Shown: positions 38,686-47,036 of the stretch, piece by piece
How the letters are laid out: each line of letters begins with the position of its first letter
Numbering within the stretch: position 1 is the first letter of the stretch
Assembly (NCBI GenBank): GCA_003169675.1
Contig: PNAT01000033.1
Coordinates: 2,230 to 54,085, forward strand
Source: Acidimicrobiaceae bacterium
GTDB taxonomy: Bacteria; Actinomycetota; Acidimicrobiia; Acidimicrobiales; RAAP-2
Reading direction: 5' to 3'
DNA: 51,856 nt
Notes under the pieces: generated by a model
Told to the model about the DNA's origin: nothing
The model's database searches: none
The model's input: only the letters and a program-made list of their open reading frames with translations
Made by a program: the position numbers and the translations under genes

Positions 38686-38965
38686 TCAGCGACCGCTCTT
38701 TTTCAGCTGCAGGGTGATGGTCGGGGCGACGGTGGTCGATCTGACCGTGGCGGCGCTCGAAGAGGTCGCACCGGCGGGGGAAGGCGAGGTGGTCGCGGTG
38801 GTGCGCGGAAGAGCTGCTCCCTCCTGGGTGCTCCTTGGCCACGATCACGCCGATGAGCGCAGTGGCCCCGGTGGAGGTCAGAACCGCACACCGGGTCAGG
38901 CGCCGAAGGCGGACCATGGCCTGGTCCCGGATCTCGGGTGTGCTCGTTGGCCTGATGCGTGGCAT
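38686..38965 (-). pseudogene. frameshifted small membrane protein with Ser/Thr-rich tail
   Basis: From the ATG at 38965 the frame encodes MPRIRPTSTPEIRDQAM, a basic RLRRLTR, one membrane helix (CAVLTSTGATALIGVIVA) and KEHPGG. After that the frame gives an out-of-character His/Arg-rich sequence. Removing one G from the GGG run (plus-strand CCC at 38819-38821) instead yields a Thr/Ser/Ala-rich tail with PRTTATTSPSPAGATSSSAA and a TGA at 38686, the type of tail expected for such single-helix actinobacterial proteins. This is either a real frameshift or a sequencing or assembly error in a homopolymer. The uncorrected frame would end at 38666. Confidence 0.6.
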
Positions 38966-39157
38966 GACGGGAACTTTCTCTCGGGCAACGCCCCTATCCG
39001 AACAGGTTTGATTCGGCACCGTCGCAAGGCCAGCTGTGGGTTCTTTGTGACCCTTTGGATCATTTCCCTCGCTCAGGAGCCGCCAGCCCCGCTACCATCA
39101 CCCGCGCCGGCGCATCCACCGCGGACCACAGCGGCGAGCACCGGCAGGGGGTAGGCA

Positions 39158-40129
39158 GTGTCCCAGGTCAACACGGTACAAGGGCCAATAGACGGGGCTG
39201 CGCTCGGTTCAACGCTCATGCACGAGCACATCTTCGTGCTGAGCCCTGAAATTGAAAAGACCGCGGACGAGTGGGATGAGGCAGCCGAGCAGGCACGGGC
39301 CGTGACCAAGCTCCGCGAACTCAAGGAGCGGGGCATCGACACCTTGGTCGACCTGACGGTCATCGGACTCGGGCGTTGCATCCCTCGGGTCAAGGCAATC
39401 TCCGACCTGGTCCCTGACATCAATATCGTGGCGGCGACGGGTGTCTACACCTACAACGATGTGCCGATGTACTTCCACTTCCGAGGGCCGGGCACCGTGT
39501 TGGGTGGTCCTGAGCCGATGGTGGACATGTTCATCCGGGAAATCAACGAAGGAATCGGCGACACTGGAGTACGCGCCGGTATCCTCAAGTGTGCATCGGA
39601 CCGACCGGGGATCACGCCTGGCGTCGAACGGGTGCTGCGGGCTGTGGCTCAGGCCCATCGGGCCACGGGCGTTTCGATCACCACCCACACACCCACACCA
39701 CCCGAGCCCTGGGGCCAGGAACAGCAGCGCATCTTCAAAGAGGAGGGCGTCGATCTCACCCGCGTCGTGATCGGCCACTGCGGCGGCACCATCAACACGG
39801 ACTACCACCTTGCCTTGCTCGAGAATGGCTCTTTTCTGGGCTTTGACCACTTCGGTCTGCACGGCTTCACCATTGATGAGCGGGTCGATGCCGTCGTGCG
39901 CCTGTGCCAAAAGGGCTACGCCGAACGATTGGTGCTCTCACACGACGCCATGTGCGCCGTCGATTGGTTTCCCCGATCGATGGTCGATGCCGCCAAAGAC
40001 TGGCGCTGGACGCACATCTCCAACGATGTGCTCCCGCTCATGCGGAAACGAGGCGTGAGCGACTCGGACATCCACACCATGATGGTCAAGAATCCTCGGA
40101 CCATCCTTGAAGGAATCGATCCCTACTGA
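39158..40129 (+). CDS. phosphotriesterase-family (lactonase-like) metallohydrolase
   Basis: 323 residues. It is an amidohydrolase-fold enzyme with the binuclear metal set of the phosphotriesterase family: MHEHIF (HxH), GILKCASD (carbamylated Lys), ITTHTPT (His), VIGHCGG (His) and LSHDAM (Asp). Characterised relatives hydrolyse lactones or organophosphates; physiological roles are usually lactonase. The start is GTG at 39158. The next gene is an acyl-CoA synthetase 25 nt downstream, then an enoyl-CoA hydratase, so the product acid is probably activated to its CoA ester. Confidence 0.88.
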   Translation: MSQVNTVQGPIDGAALGSTLMHEHIFVLSPEIEKTADEWDEAAEQARAVTKLRELKERGIDTLVDLTVIGLGRCIPRVKAISDLVPDINIVAATGVYTYNDVPMYFHFRGPGTVLGGPEPMVDMFIREINEGIGDTGVRAGILKCASDRPGITPGVERVLRAVAQAHRATGVSITTHTPTPPEPWGQEQQRIFKEEGVDLTRVVIGHCGGTINTDYHLALLENGSFLGFDHFGLHGFTIDERVDAVVRLCQKGYAERLVLSHDAMCAVDWFPRSMVDAAKDWRWTHISNDVLPLMRKRGVSDSDIHTMMVKNPRTILEGIDPY

Positions 40130-40154
40130 AGGGCGACCAATCACACGAACACCG

Positions 40155-41672
40155 ATGACTCTCCTTCAGCCCGAATTGCTGGCCCAACTGGGTGAATCCT
40201 TCCCCGACGAGGTCGCCTGGAAGAACCTGGCCGACGACCGGGTGCTCCGACTTGGAACATGGCACTCCCAGTCCAACCAATTGGCTCGAGGACTGGGTGA
40301 GCAGGGCCTCACACCGGGAGATCGGGTGGCACTGGCCATCTCACAAGATGAGCCATTCACCTGGCTCATTTCGTACATGGGCATCCATCGCGCCGGAGGG
40401 GTGGCGGTCCCCATCAACACCAGGTTGAGCCAACCTGAGGTGACTCGCATCCTCCAGCACGCCTCCATCTCGATGTTGCTCGCCAGCGATCCCACGCATT
40501 CGACCGACCCACAGATCGAATCCAGCGTGGTGCGAGTGCTCACCAATGGAGGCGGCGGGCCTGACGCCATCCTCTGGGACAACCTGCTCTCCCCGGATGC
40601 CTCCACCATCGACCACGCCATCCATCCCGAGGACATCGCCGACATCATCTACACGTCGGGGACGACAGGGGCCCCCAAGGGTGTGGTCGTCCACCATGGC
40701 GGGCTCTCTTCGACCGATCGGGTGCCCTCAGCCTGGCACGGACTCGGGTTCCTCACATCCTCACCGTTCTTCACCACCAGCGGATCACTCCTCATCTGCG
40801 GGCCCATGCGAGGAGGGATGAGCGGGTGGTTCCTTCCTCACTTCAATCCCGGTCGCTGGCTCGAGATCGCGGCCGCGGCTGGTCCAACCGCCGCCTTTCT
40901 CGTACCCGCCATGGTCGAGCTATTGGTGGCGCACCCCCAATTCGAGGGCGCGGACCTGTCGAGTCTGGCTGTCGTCAACATCGGGAGCGCCCCCATCGCG
41001 TCGCACACGCTTCGCCGCTTCGGGGCGAAGTTGCCGAACGCCAATGTCATGTGTGGATACGGCATGACCGAGTTCGGCGCCGTGACTGCCATGCCGATGG
41101 GCGATGGCACAGCCCACCTGGGTTCGACGGGACTCCCCCTCCCGGGAGTTGAGCTTCGAATTCTCGGGCCGCATGGCGACCCCGTCCCCACCGGCGAAGT
41201 CGGCCAGGTCGCCATCGGCGGGACCCGGCCCCGACGGATGTACTTCCAGGACGCCGAGACGTCGGAGGCAACCTGGAAGGACGGTTGGCTCCTGAGTGGC
41301 GACCTCGGTTCTGTCGATGGGGATGGATACCTGTGGATCGTCGGGCGGCAGAAGGAGATGATCATCCGGGGCGGGCACAACGTCATGCCCGGTGAGGTCG
41401 AATCCGCCCTGTTCGAGCACCCGTCAGTGGTGGAGGCGGCAGTGACCGGAGTCCCCCATGACGTGCTGGGCGAAGATGTAGCCGCCTGGGTGGTCCTGAG
41501 CGAGCCGATGACCACCCCTGCGGAAACTCTCCGCACCTTCCTGCTCGGACGATTGGCCGACTACAAGGTGCCGCGCCGAATTACTGTGGTCGAGGCATTG
41601 CCGAGGAACGTGGCCGGCAAGGTCATGAAGGACCAATTGGTTGGCCACGACACCGAGAGGAGCGCCTCATGA
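40155..41672 (+). CDS. AMP-forming acyl-CoA synthetase (FadD-like)
   Basis: 505 residues. ANL superfamily motifs: IIYTSGTTGAPKGVVVHHGG (P-loop A3), CGYGMTEFGAVTAMP (A5), SGDLGSVDGDGYLWIVGRQKEMIIRGGHNVMPGEVE (A7-A8; broken here), and the catalytic Lys in NVAGKVMKDQL near the C-terminus. It activates a carboxylic acid to acyl-CoA via acyl-AMP. I chose the ATG at 40155 over 40107, which would overlap the upstream gene. Its stop overlaps the enoyl-CoA hydratase ATG (ATGA). Confidence 0.92.
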   Translation: MTLLQPELLAQLGESFPDEVAWKNLADDRVLRLGTWHSQSNQLARGLGEQGLTPGDRVALAISQDEPFTWLISYMGIHRAGGVAVPINTRLSQPEVTRILQHASISMLLASDPTHSTDPQIESSVVRVLTNGGGGPDAILWDNLLSPDASTIDHAIHPEDIADIIYTSGTTGAPKGVVVHHGGLSSTDRVPSAWHGLGFLTSSPFFTTSGSLLICGPMRGGMSGWFLPHFNPGRWLEIAAAAGPTAAFLVPAMVELLVAHPQFEGADLSSLAVVNIGSAPIASHTLRRFGAKLPNANVMCGYGMTEFGAVTAMPMGDGTAHLGSTGLPLPGVELRILGPHGDPVPTGEVGQVAIGGTRPRRMYFQDAETSEATWKDGWLLSGDLGSVDGDGYLWIVGRQKEMIIRGGHNVMPGEVESALFEHPSVVEAAVTGVPHDVLGEDVAAWVVLSEPMTTPAETLRTFLLGRLADYKVPRRITVVEALPRNVAGKVMKDQLVGHDTERSAS

Positions 41673-42511
41673 CGGCCGAGTTCGGCACGTTGACAGTGGA
41701 GGATGTCGGGCATGTGCGACGCATCACCCTGAACCGGCCGGAACAGCACAACCCACTCACGCCACGCTGTATCCGCGAGATCCTCCGGGCCACCGACGAC
41801 GCGGAGCGGGACTCCAACGTCAGGGTGATGATCATCCGGAGCACGGGGAGATCATTCTCGTCGGGTTACGGCTTTATCGCCGAAGACACCGAACCGGGTG
41901 ACTTCTCGCCGCACCATGCCATTGAAGGCGATGTGACAGCCATGCTCGATGTGGCCAAAGGATGGTCCCGGCTGTGGGACTGCGCCGTGCCGGTCATTGC
42001 CCAAGTTCAGGGGAATTGCCTGGGGGGGGGCACTGACCTGGCCCTGCACTGTGACCTCATCGTCGCCGCCGACGACGCACGCATCGGATTCCCGCCGGTG
42101 CGTTCCATGGGCGTGCCACCGACCAACATGTGGCTCTACAACCTGGGGCCACAGTGGACCAAGCGCCTGCTCTTCACCGGTGACACGTTGACAGGAGCTG
42201 AGGCTCAGGCCATCGGGTTGGTGGTGGCGACGGCTCCGGCCGAGGATCTCGATGAGATCGTCCTCAATCTGGCCCGGCGTGTGGCCCTGATCGGCCGGGA
42301 CCTCCTGGTCGCCAACAAGCGAGTCGTCAATATGGGCATTGAGCTGATGGGCCGCACGCAGTTACAGAAGTTCGCCGCCCTCAATGACGCCATCGGCCAC
42401 CGGGCACCTGAGGCATTGGCCTTCTCGGATCGGATTGGTGAGCTTGGATTACGCGCCGCGGTTCGCGAGCGCGATGGCGAATTCGATGCGCTCGATCGCC
42501 CTCTCCCCTGA
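41669..42511 (+). CDS. enoyl-CoA hydratase/isomerase family protein
   Basis: 280 residues with a crotonase fold. GRSFSSGYGFI supplies one oxyanion-hole NH, and GNCLGGGTDLALHCDLIVAADDARIGFPPVRSMGVPPTNMWLYNLG (broken here) the second. The catalytic Glu pair of hydratases is not evident at the usual positions (the second loop reads RSMGVPPT), so isomerase, hydrolase or another crotonase chemistry is possible. A nine-G run at 42022-42030 encodes the glycine loop. It is translationally coupled to the acyl-CoA synthetase. Confidence 0.85.
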   Translation: MTAEFGTLTVEDVGHVRRITLNRPEQHNPLTPRCIREILRATDDAERDSNVRVMIIRSTGRSFSSGYGFIAEDTEPGDFSPHHAIEGDVTAMLDVAKGWSRLWDCAVPVIAQVQGNCLGGGTDLALHCDLIVAADDARIGFPPVRSMGVPPTNMWLYNLGPQWTKRLLFTGDTLTGAEAQAIGLVVATAPAEDLDEIVLNLARRVALIGRDLLVANKRVVNMGIELMGRTQLQKFAALNDAIGHRAPEALAFSDRIGELGLRAAVRERDGEFDALDRPLP

Positions 42512-42518
42512 CCAATCC

Positions 42519-43001
42519 TCAGACGTCGGTCAATGACGTCTCGGTGATGCCGAGCACCCGAAGGGTACGACCGAGACCCAGGAAAGCCGTCAGGCAGATG
42601 GTGAGGTCGAGGATCTCCGGGTCGGTGAATGCATCGCGCAAGCGAGATATGAAGGCATCGTCAATGCTCAAGTGGTCCAGGGCGAACCGCTCGGCGTAGT
42701 CCATGGCCAAGCGCTCCTGCTCGTTGAAGTCGGCCGCACCGTCACGCTCGCCCACATGGCAGTAGAACTCCTCGGTCAATCCCTGGGCCTTCACCTTGTC
42801 GGCCCGAAAGGCCAGACAGACCGAGCAGTCGTTCAGTTGGGCGATGCGCATCCGGACGGCCTCGCGCACGCGGACCGGCAGGATGCTCTTGTTGTATGCG
42901 GCGTCGACCAGGCGGTTGACTGCCGCACCCATCTCCGGTCGGAGTGACCACAGCTGGACGGCGTCGCCTCCCTCGCCTTCAGGAATGTCGAGTCTGGCCA
43001 T
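42519..43001 (-). CDS. carboxymuconolactone decarboxylase-family protein
   Basis: 160 residues. REAVRMRIAQLNDCSVCLAFRADKVKAQGLTEEFYCHV (broken here) has the C-S-V-C of the AhpD/CMD family and lacks the His three residues later, so it may be a thiol oxidoreductase-like member. The second half (LAMDYAERFALDHLSIDDAFISRLRDAFTDPEILDLTICLTAFLGLGRTLRVLGI, broken) is the usual second helical block. It converges with the enoyl-CoA hydratase gene with 7 nt between stops. Confidence 0.88.
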   Translation of the reverse strand: MARLDIPEGEGGDAVQLWSLRPEMGAAVNRLVDAAYNKSILPVRVREAVRMRIAQLNDCSVCLAFRADKVKAQGLTEEFYCHVGERDGAADFNEQERLAMDYAERFALDHLSIDDAFISRLRDAFTDPEILDLTICLTAFLGLGRTLRVLGITETSLTDV

Positions 43002-43013
43002 CCACGGACTTTA
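43002..43013 (-). promoter_or_regulatory. leaderless promoter -10 of the CMD-family gene
   Basis: On the minus strand TAAAGT (43013-43008) is followed by 6 nt (CCGTGG) and the ATG at 43001. No Shine-Dalgarno is visible. This matches the TANNNT-N6-start layout found at several genes in this window. Confidence 0.5.
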
Positions 43014-43085
43014 GGTCAGTGATGGTTGTGCCGCTTAGGGTGGGCAGGCCCGGATCGGGCTCCTCGGCGATACAAAAGGACAGGA

Positions 43086-43607
43086 ATGGAAACGGACCGC
43101 TTTACCTTTGATTCGATGCGATCCTGCGTGTGGGTCAATGGGCGTTCGAGCCTGCACCCGATCAACACGGAGACTCGCGGCATCCAGGGATGGTTCGAGA
43201 GCGCACTGCTGGCAGATGGATCGCTCAATCTGGCGCAACCGGTGACGGGTGCTCTCGAGGTGGCGGTCGATCGATTGTCATCGGGCAACCAGCTCTACGA
43301 CCGGGAGCTCAAACGACGGGTCGATGCCCGGAAATATCCGACGATTCTGGGCCAGATCACCCGCGTCACCGCGGCCGAGGGGCAGGACCAGTACATGGTC
43401 ACCGGGGATCTCTCGTTTCATGGCAAGACGCACACATTCGAACATGAGATGTCCATCAAGCTGGACGACGAGGGCTCAATCTCGCTCTGGGGCGACTACA
43501 CCTTCGACATCAGAGAGTTCGACATGAAGCCGCCCAGCATGCTGATGCTCAAGGTCTACCCCGAGGTGGGCGTCAAGGTCGAGCTTCACGGCAATCGGGA
43601 CCAGTGA
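43086..43607 (+). CDS. YceI-family lipocalin-like protein
   Basis: 173 residues. RFTFDSMRSCVWVNGRSSLHPINTETRGIQGWFESAL (broken here), GALEVAVDRLSSGNQLYDRELKRRVDARKYPTILGQI and GDLSFHGKTHTFEHEMSI match the YceI beta-barrel, which binds polyisoprenoids or amides. There is no signal peptide, so it appears cytosolic. I chose the ATG at 43086 with AAAGGACAGGA ahead of it. The stop overlaps the GTG of the next gene (GTGA). Confidence 0.88.
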   Translation: METDRFTFDSMRSCVWVNGRSSLHPINTETRGIQGWFESALLADGSLNLAQPVTGALEVAVDRLSSGNQLYDRELKRRVDARKYPTILGQITRVTAAEGQDQYMVTGDLSFHGKTHTFEHEMSIKLDDEGSISLWGDYTFDIREFDMKPPSMLMLKVYPEVGVKVELHGNRDQ

Positions 43608-44044
43608 CCGAGTGGCCGGGACCGATGGCCTACACGGTAAGCGATGACGTTGCCCGCATTAATCCGGGGTTCGTGCACGATTGGCTGTCGACGCAGAGCT
43701 ACTGGGCCCGGGACCGTACGCGAGAGGTCACCGAGAAGGCCATTGCCCGTTCCCTCAATTTGGGGCTCTACGACCCGGTAGGCCAGCCGGCCGGATTCTG
43801 CCGCTGGGTGACCGACGGCGCCACGTTCGCCTGGCTCTGCGATGTGTTCGTCGACCAGCCCCATCGGGGCCACGGCTTGGGGAAATTCCTGGTGGAGACG
43901 GCGGTCGGGCACCCCGAAATCCGTGGGCTGCGGCTGTTGCTCGGCACCAAAGACGCCCACGGTCTCTATCGACGCTTCGGGTTCACCGCACTTTCGGCGT
44001 CGGATCGCCTGATGGAAGTCTGGACCGGCCCGCCAGCTGACTGA
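43604..44044 (+). CDS. GNAT family N-acetyltransferase
   Basis: 146 residues from a GTG overlapping the YceI stop. DDVARINPGFVHDWLSTQSYWARDRTREVTEKAIARSLNLG (broken here) and FAWLCDVFVDQPHRGHGLGKFLVETAVGHPEIRGLRLLLGTKDAHGLYRRFGF carry the acetyl-CoA loop (R-G-H-G-L-G) and the C-terminal Y-x-x-F-G-F. This pattern resembles the small GNATs that begin by describing an unsaturated 'Y-W-x-x-x-R' region. The acceptor is unknown. Confidence 0.88.
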   Translation: MTEWPGPMAYTVSDDVARINPGFVHDWLSTQSYWARDRTREVTEKAIARSLNLGLYDPVGQPAGFCRWVTDGATFAWLCDVFVDQPHRGHGLGKFLVETAVGHPEIRGLRLLLGTKDAHGLYRRFGFTALSASDRLMEVWTGPPAD

Positions 44045-44050
44045 ACCTCA

Positions 44051-44066
44051 CGTGACTGGCGTCACG
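44051..44066. terminator. hairpin at convergent junction
   Basis: Perfect 6-bp stem CGTGAC (44051-44056) and GTCACG (44061-44066) with a TGGC loop, lying between the GNAT stop (44044) and spanning the GH15 stop (44064-44062). There is no U-tract. Its position between converging genes suggests a shared terminator. Confidence 0.4.
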
Positions 44067-45936
44067 AACCGAATGCCGTGAGCCTTCGATCAAGCGCCGC
44101 TTCAATGAAGGAGTAGGCGGTGTCCGGTGGAGGGAGTTGTCCCCTCCGCGCCGCCGAGATGGCGCTGCACGAGGTGACCACCGCCATGTGGGTGAACGCC
44201 TGAGGCGTGTTGCCCAACAACTCTCCGGTGGCCGGATCGACCATCTCGGCGTAGAGGCCGACATCATTGGACAGGTCGAACAGTCTTTCGAGCAGCGCCT
44301 CGGCCTCGTCCAGCCGTCCCGCATGGATCAGGGAATCGAGGAGCCAGAACGAGCACAAGAGGAAGGCACCTTCGTCGCCCGGCAACCCATCAGGCGAGCG
44401 GTAGCGATGGACATGGACACCATCGCTCAGGTCACGCTGCACCACATCAATGGTGGCGAGCACCCGCGGGTCGGCGGGAGGGAGGAAGCCGAGCGCCGGC
44501 ACGAGCAGGGCCGCCGCATCGGCCAGGGGGTACCCAGCGGCCTGGATATACCAACCATCGGGAGAGCCCTCGGTGTGCAGCCAGGACGCCAACGCATCGC
44601 GCTCCTTGCGCCACGTCTCAAGATCTCCCTCGAGCTGACCTGCCTCGGCCAGCCGAACGGCGCGATCCAGCGCCATCCAGCAGTTCAATTTTGAGTGGAC
44701 GAAGTGACGAGGTTCGTCGCGGATCTCCCAGATCCCCTGATCGGGCCGCTGCCAGGCGCGCACAGTCAGATCGGCCACCCGGCCCAGGAATCCCGCATTG
44801 TCGACCGTCAATTCCCCGCCGGCCCGGCCGAAAAGGTAGCCGGCCTCCAGCAGCTGGCCGAGGGAGTCGAGCTGCACCTGCCCGGCGGCGCCGTTCCCGA
44901 TGCGCACCGGAAACGAATCACGATGGCCGCGAAAGTGTGCGAGCTCAATCTCTGGGAGCAGGCGTTGGCCGGTGACGCAGTACATGATCTGGAGGTCCTC
45001 GGGACGTCCGGCCCCTGTCCGTTCCAGCCATCCCTTGAAGGCGGCGGCTTCCCCGAGGTACCCCAGCAGGGCCAGTGACGCCAAGGTCAGCGTGGCGTCA
45101 CGGATCCATGTGAAGCGGTAGTCCCAATTGCGGGTCCCGCCGATCCACTCGGGCAATGATGTGGTCCCCGCCGCCACCACGGCGCCGGTCGGTGCGTAGG
45201 TCAGCGCCTTGAGCACCAGGGCCGAACGATGCACGCGCCGTTCGTGATCACCCACATAGGTACACCGGGACATCCACACGGACCAGAACGCGATGGTGTC
45301 GGCCAAACGACCCTCCATGGCCGCCGCGTGGTCGTCAACGCCGGCATGGGGGCACGAACCCGCGGCGGGCGTCCATTCCATTTCTATCCATGCCGTGTCG
45401 CCCTCAGCCAGGTGCCAGCTGGCCCCGATGTACTGGCGGTCGACCGTGAGGGCACCGCTGGCCCTGACCCACAGCGCGTCAGGTCCGCCCACCACCGCTG
45501 CCGTATGCGCGGACGAGGCGGTGAATCTGGGCAGGACGGTGCCGTACTCGAAACGGGGGCGGAGTTCGATCTCCACCCGCACCTGCCCTGAGAGGCAATG
45601 GACCCGACGCAGCACCGAGGCATAGTTCGCCACCGCGGTGGGTTGGTCCGGATCAAATGGATGCACCGGCATGCAGTCGGTGACCTCGAGTTCACCCGTG
45701 GGGGTCACAAAGGTGGTGGCGAGGACATTTGTCGCTGGAAGGTACCTGCGGCGCACCCCTTCGACGGTGCCGGCGGGAGCCACCCGGAAGTGGCCGGCAT
45801 CAGTATCGAGCGTGCGGGCGAACACCGACGGCGAGTCGAAGCGCGGGAAGCAAAGCCAGTCGATGGAGCCGTCTCGTCCGACGAGTGCCAACGAGTGGCA
45901 ATCGCCGATCATCCCGTAGTCGCCGATCCGGTTCAT
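44062..45936 (-). CDS. glycoside hydrolase family 15 (glucoamylase/trehalase)
   Basis: 624 residues. The N-terminal beta-sandwich begins [38 protein letters not shown] (broken here), typical of actinobacterial GH15. The (alpha/alpha)6 catalytic barrel has [22 protein letters not shown], with an Arg-Asp sugar-binding pair, and [27 protein letters not shown], which includes the general-acid Glu region. Mycobacterial relatives hydrolyse trehalose; others glucans. I chose the ATG at 45936 (GGGAGCAG upstream) over 45972. It has no signal peptide. It is convergent with the GNAT gene. Confidence 0.9.
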   Translation of the reverse strand: MNRIGDYGMIGDCHSLALVGRDGSIDWLCFPRFDSPSVFARTLDTDAGHFRVAPAGTVEGVRRRYLPATNVLATTFVTPTGELEVTDCMPVHPFDPDQPTAVANYASVLRRVHCLSGQVRVEIELRPRFEYGTVLPRFTASSAHTAAVVGGPDALWVRASGALTVDRQYIGASWHLAEGDTAWIEMEWTPAAGSCPHAGVDDHAAAMEGRLADTIAFWSVWMSRCTYVGDHERRVHRSALVLKALTYAPTGAVVAAGTTSLPEWIGGTRNWDYRFTWIRDATLTLASLALLGYLGEAAAFKGWLERTGAGRPEDLQIMYCVTGQRLLPEIELAHFRGHRDSFPVRIGNGAAGQVQLDSLGQLLEAGYLFGRAGGELTVDNAGFLGRVADLTVRAWQRPDQGIWEIRDEPRHFVHSKLNCWMALDRAVRLAEAGQLEGDLETWRKERDALASWLHTEGSPDGWYIQAAGYPLADAAALLVPALGFLPPADPRVLATIDVVQRDLSDGVHVHRYRSPDGLPGDEGAFLLCSFWLLDSLIHAGRLDEAEALLERLFDLSNDVGLYAEMVDPATGELLGNTPQAFTHMAVVTSCSAISAARRGQLPPPDTAYSFIEAALDRRLTAFGS

Positions 45937-46231
45937 CTCTGCTCCCGGTCTTTCGATCCCAGGCTTGAACATTGTCCCTGGGTGGCTACACCATAGGGAT
46001 CACGGTCACGCTCGTGCGGCCGACTTCGATGATCCGGCCGTGGGCTGTCTTACGGCCACCCAACAGGTGACCCCGTCCCCACAACTCGCCGCATCGGCTC
46101 CCGAACCGTCCTTCGGGTTCAAGGGTGAATCCCGGGCATGAGCGGAAGCCTCTGGGTCAACCCAGACGTTCACGGTGGGTTCACCTCAAGATCGCGTGAG
46201 CGGCACAGTCTTCGGTTACGGTGCCGCCTGC
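45937..46231. other. divergent intergenic region without a recognisable gene
   Basis: About 295 nt between the GH15 start and the secreted protein start. It holds a few short stems (GAACC/GGTTC near 46095-46115) and two TGGGTT-type words, but no RNA gene, terminator or riboswitch that I can support. A TACGGT hexamer about 9 nt before the GTG at 46232 could be the plus-strand -10. Confidence 0.3.
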
Positions 46232-46987
46232 GTGAACACCTTCAACGGAATATGGGCGAAGCGGCTCTTCCTGACCTGTCTCGCACTGACATGCCTCCTG
46301 TCGAGCGCCGCTCTGGAAAGCGCGTCGGGAGCGGCGCCGGTGGGCTCATCGAATGCCGCCAGCAAACTGCTCAACGCCGCGATCGCCTCTGCCGGGCGGC
46401 AGGGTTCCGTTCGTGTCACGTTCCACTTTGTCAACTGAAGTGCTTCGGGCGAGGTGGTCCAGGACTCGGCAGGTCACACAGGCGGGCAAACGGTGGCCAT
46501 CGGCAAGGAGCGGATCTCTATCGTCCTGGTTGGCGGCATCGCATACTTTTCGGGGAATAGCCAGGGGCTCACCTCGTACTTCGGCCTACCTGCATCGACC
46601 GCGACGTCCCTTTCGGGGCGCTGGATCTCGATTAGGCCCAACCAATCAGGATTCAAGTCCGTGACTTCGGGATTGACGCTCCCGGTCGCAATGCGTGAGG
46701 TGACGCCTGCCGGTTCCCTCACCCTCGGCAAGCGCACGACCCAAAATCGGCAAGCGACTGTGAGTGTGCAGGGATCCGGATCGCCCAGTCAGACTCCCAC
46801 CACTCTCTTCATCGCAACCACGGGCAGGAAGCTCCCGGTAGAGGCGGTGACAGCCGGGAAGAACGGCGAGTTGGTGACCGGTGAACTCGTCACGTTCTCG
46901 CGATGGGGCGAGAAGCTCAACCTACCGAAACCGACCTCGGTTGTTCCGATCACTGCCCTTTCGGCTCTCTCGTCCGCCCAAGGTTGA
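46232..46987 (+). pseudogene. secreted LprG-like/unknown protein interrupted by in-frame TGA
   Basis: From the GTG at 46232 the frame encodes a signal peptide (AKRLFLTCLALTCLLSSAALESASG) and SSNAASKLLNAAIASAGRQGSVRVTFHFVN. It then hits TGA at 46436-46438 and continues in the same frame with SASGEVVQDSAGHTGGQTVAIGKERISIVLVGGIAYFSGNSQGLTSYFGLP and so on to 46987. Both halves resemble one continuous family of secreted actinobacterial proteins in which the 'GGQxVxIG...VxLVGGxAYxxG' part follows the 'SVxxxxxxV' strand directly. So this is one gene with a nonsense codon, unless the TGA is recoded or a sequencing error. A downstream GTG (46454) would give an export-deficient fragment. Confidence 0.65.
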
Positions 46988-47036
46988 ACTGACTGTTCGC
47001 TTCTTCGCGTGTTGCTGAGCACAGGCAGAGTCCCCC

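Noticed and set aside
45937-46231. c-di-AMP riboswitch in the region before the secreted protein
   Set aside because: An AAGGGTGAATCCCGGGC stretch resembles one part of the motif, but the other conserved parts are missing.
46454-46987. independent gene starting at the GTG after the TGA
   Set aside because: It has no signal peptide or ribosome site of its own, and its sequence continues the domain begun before the TGA.
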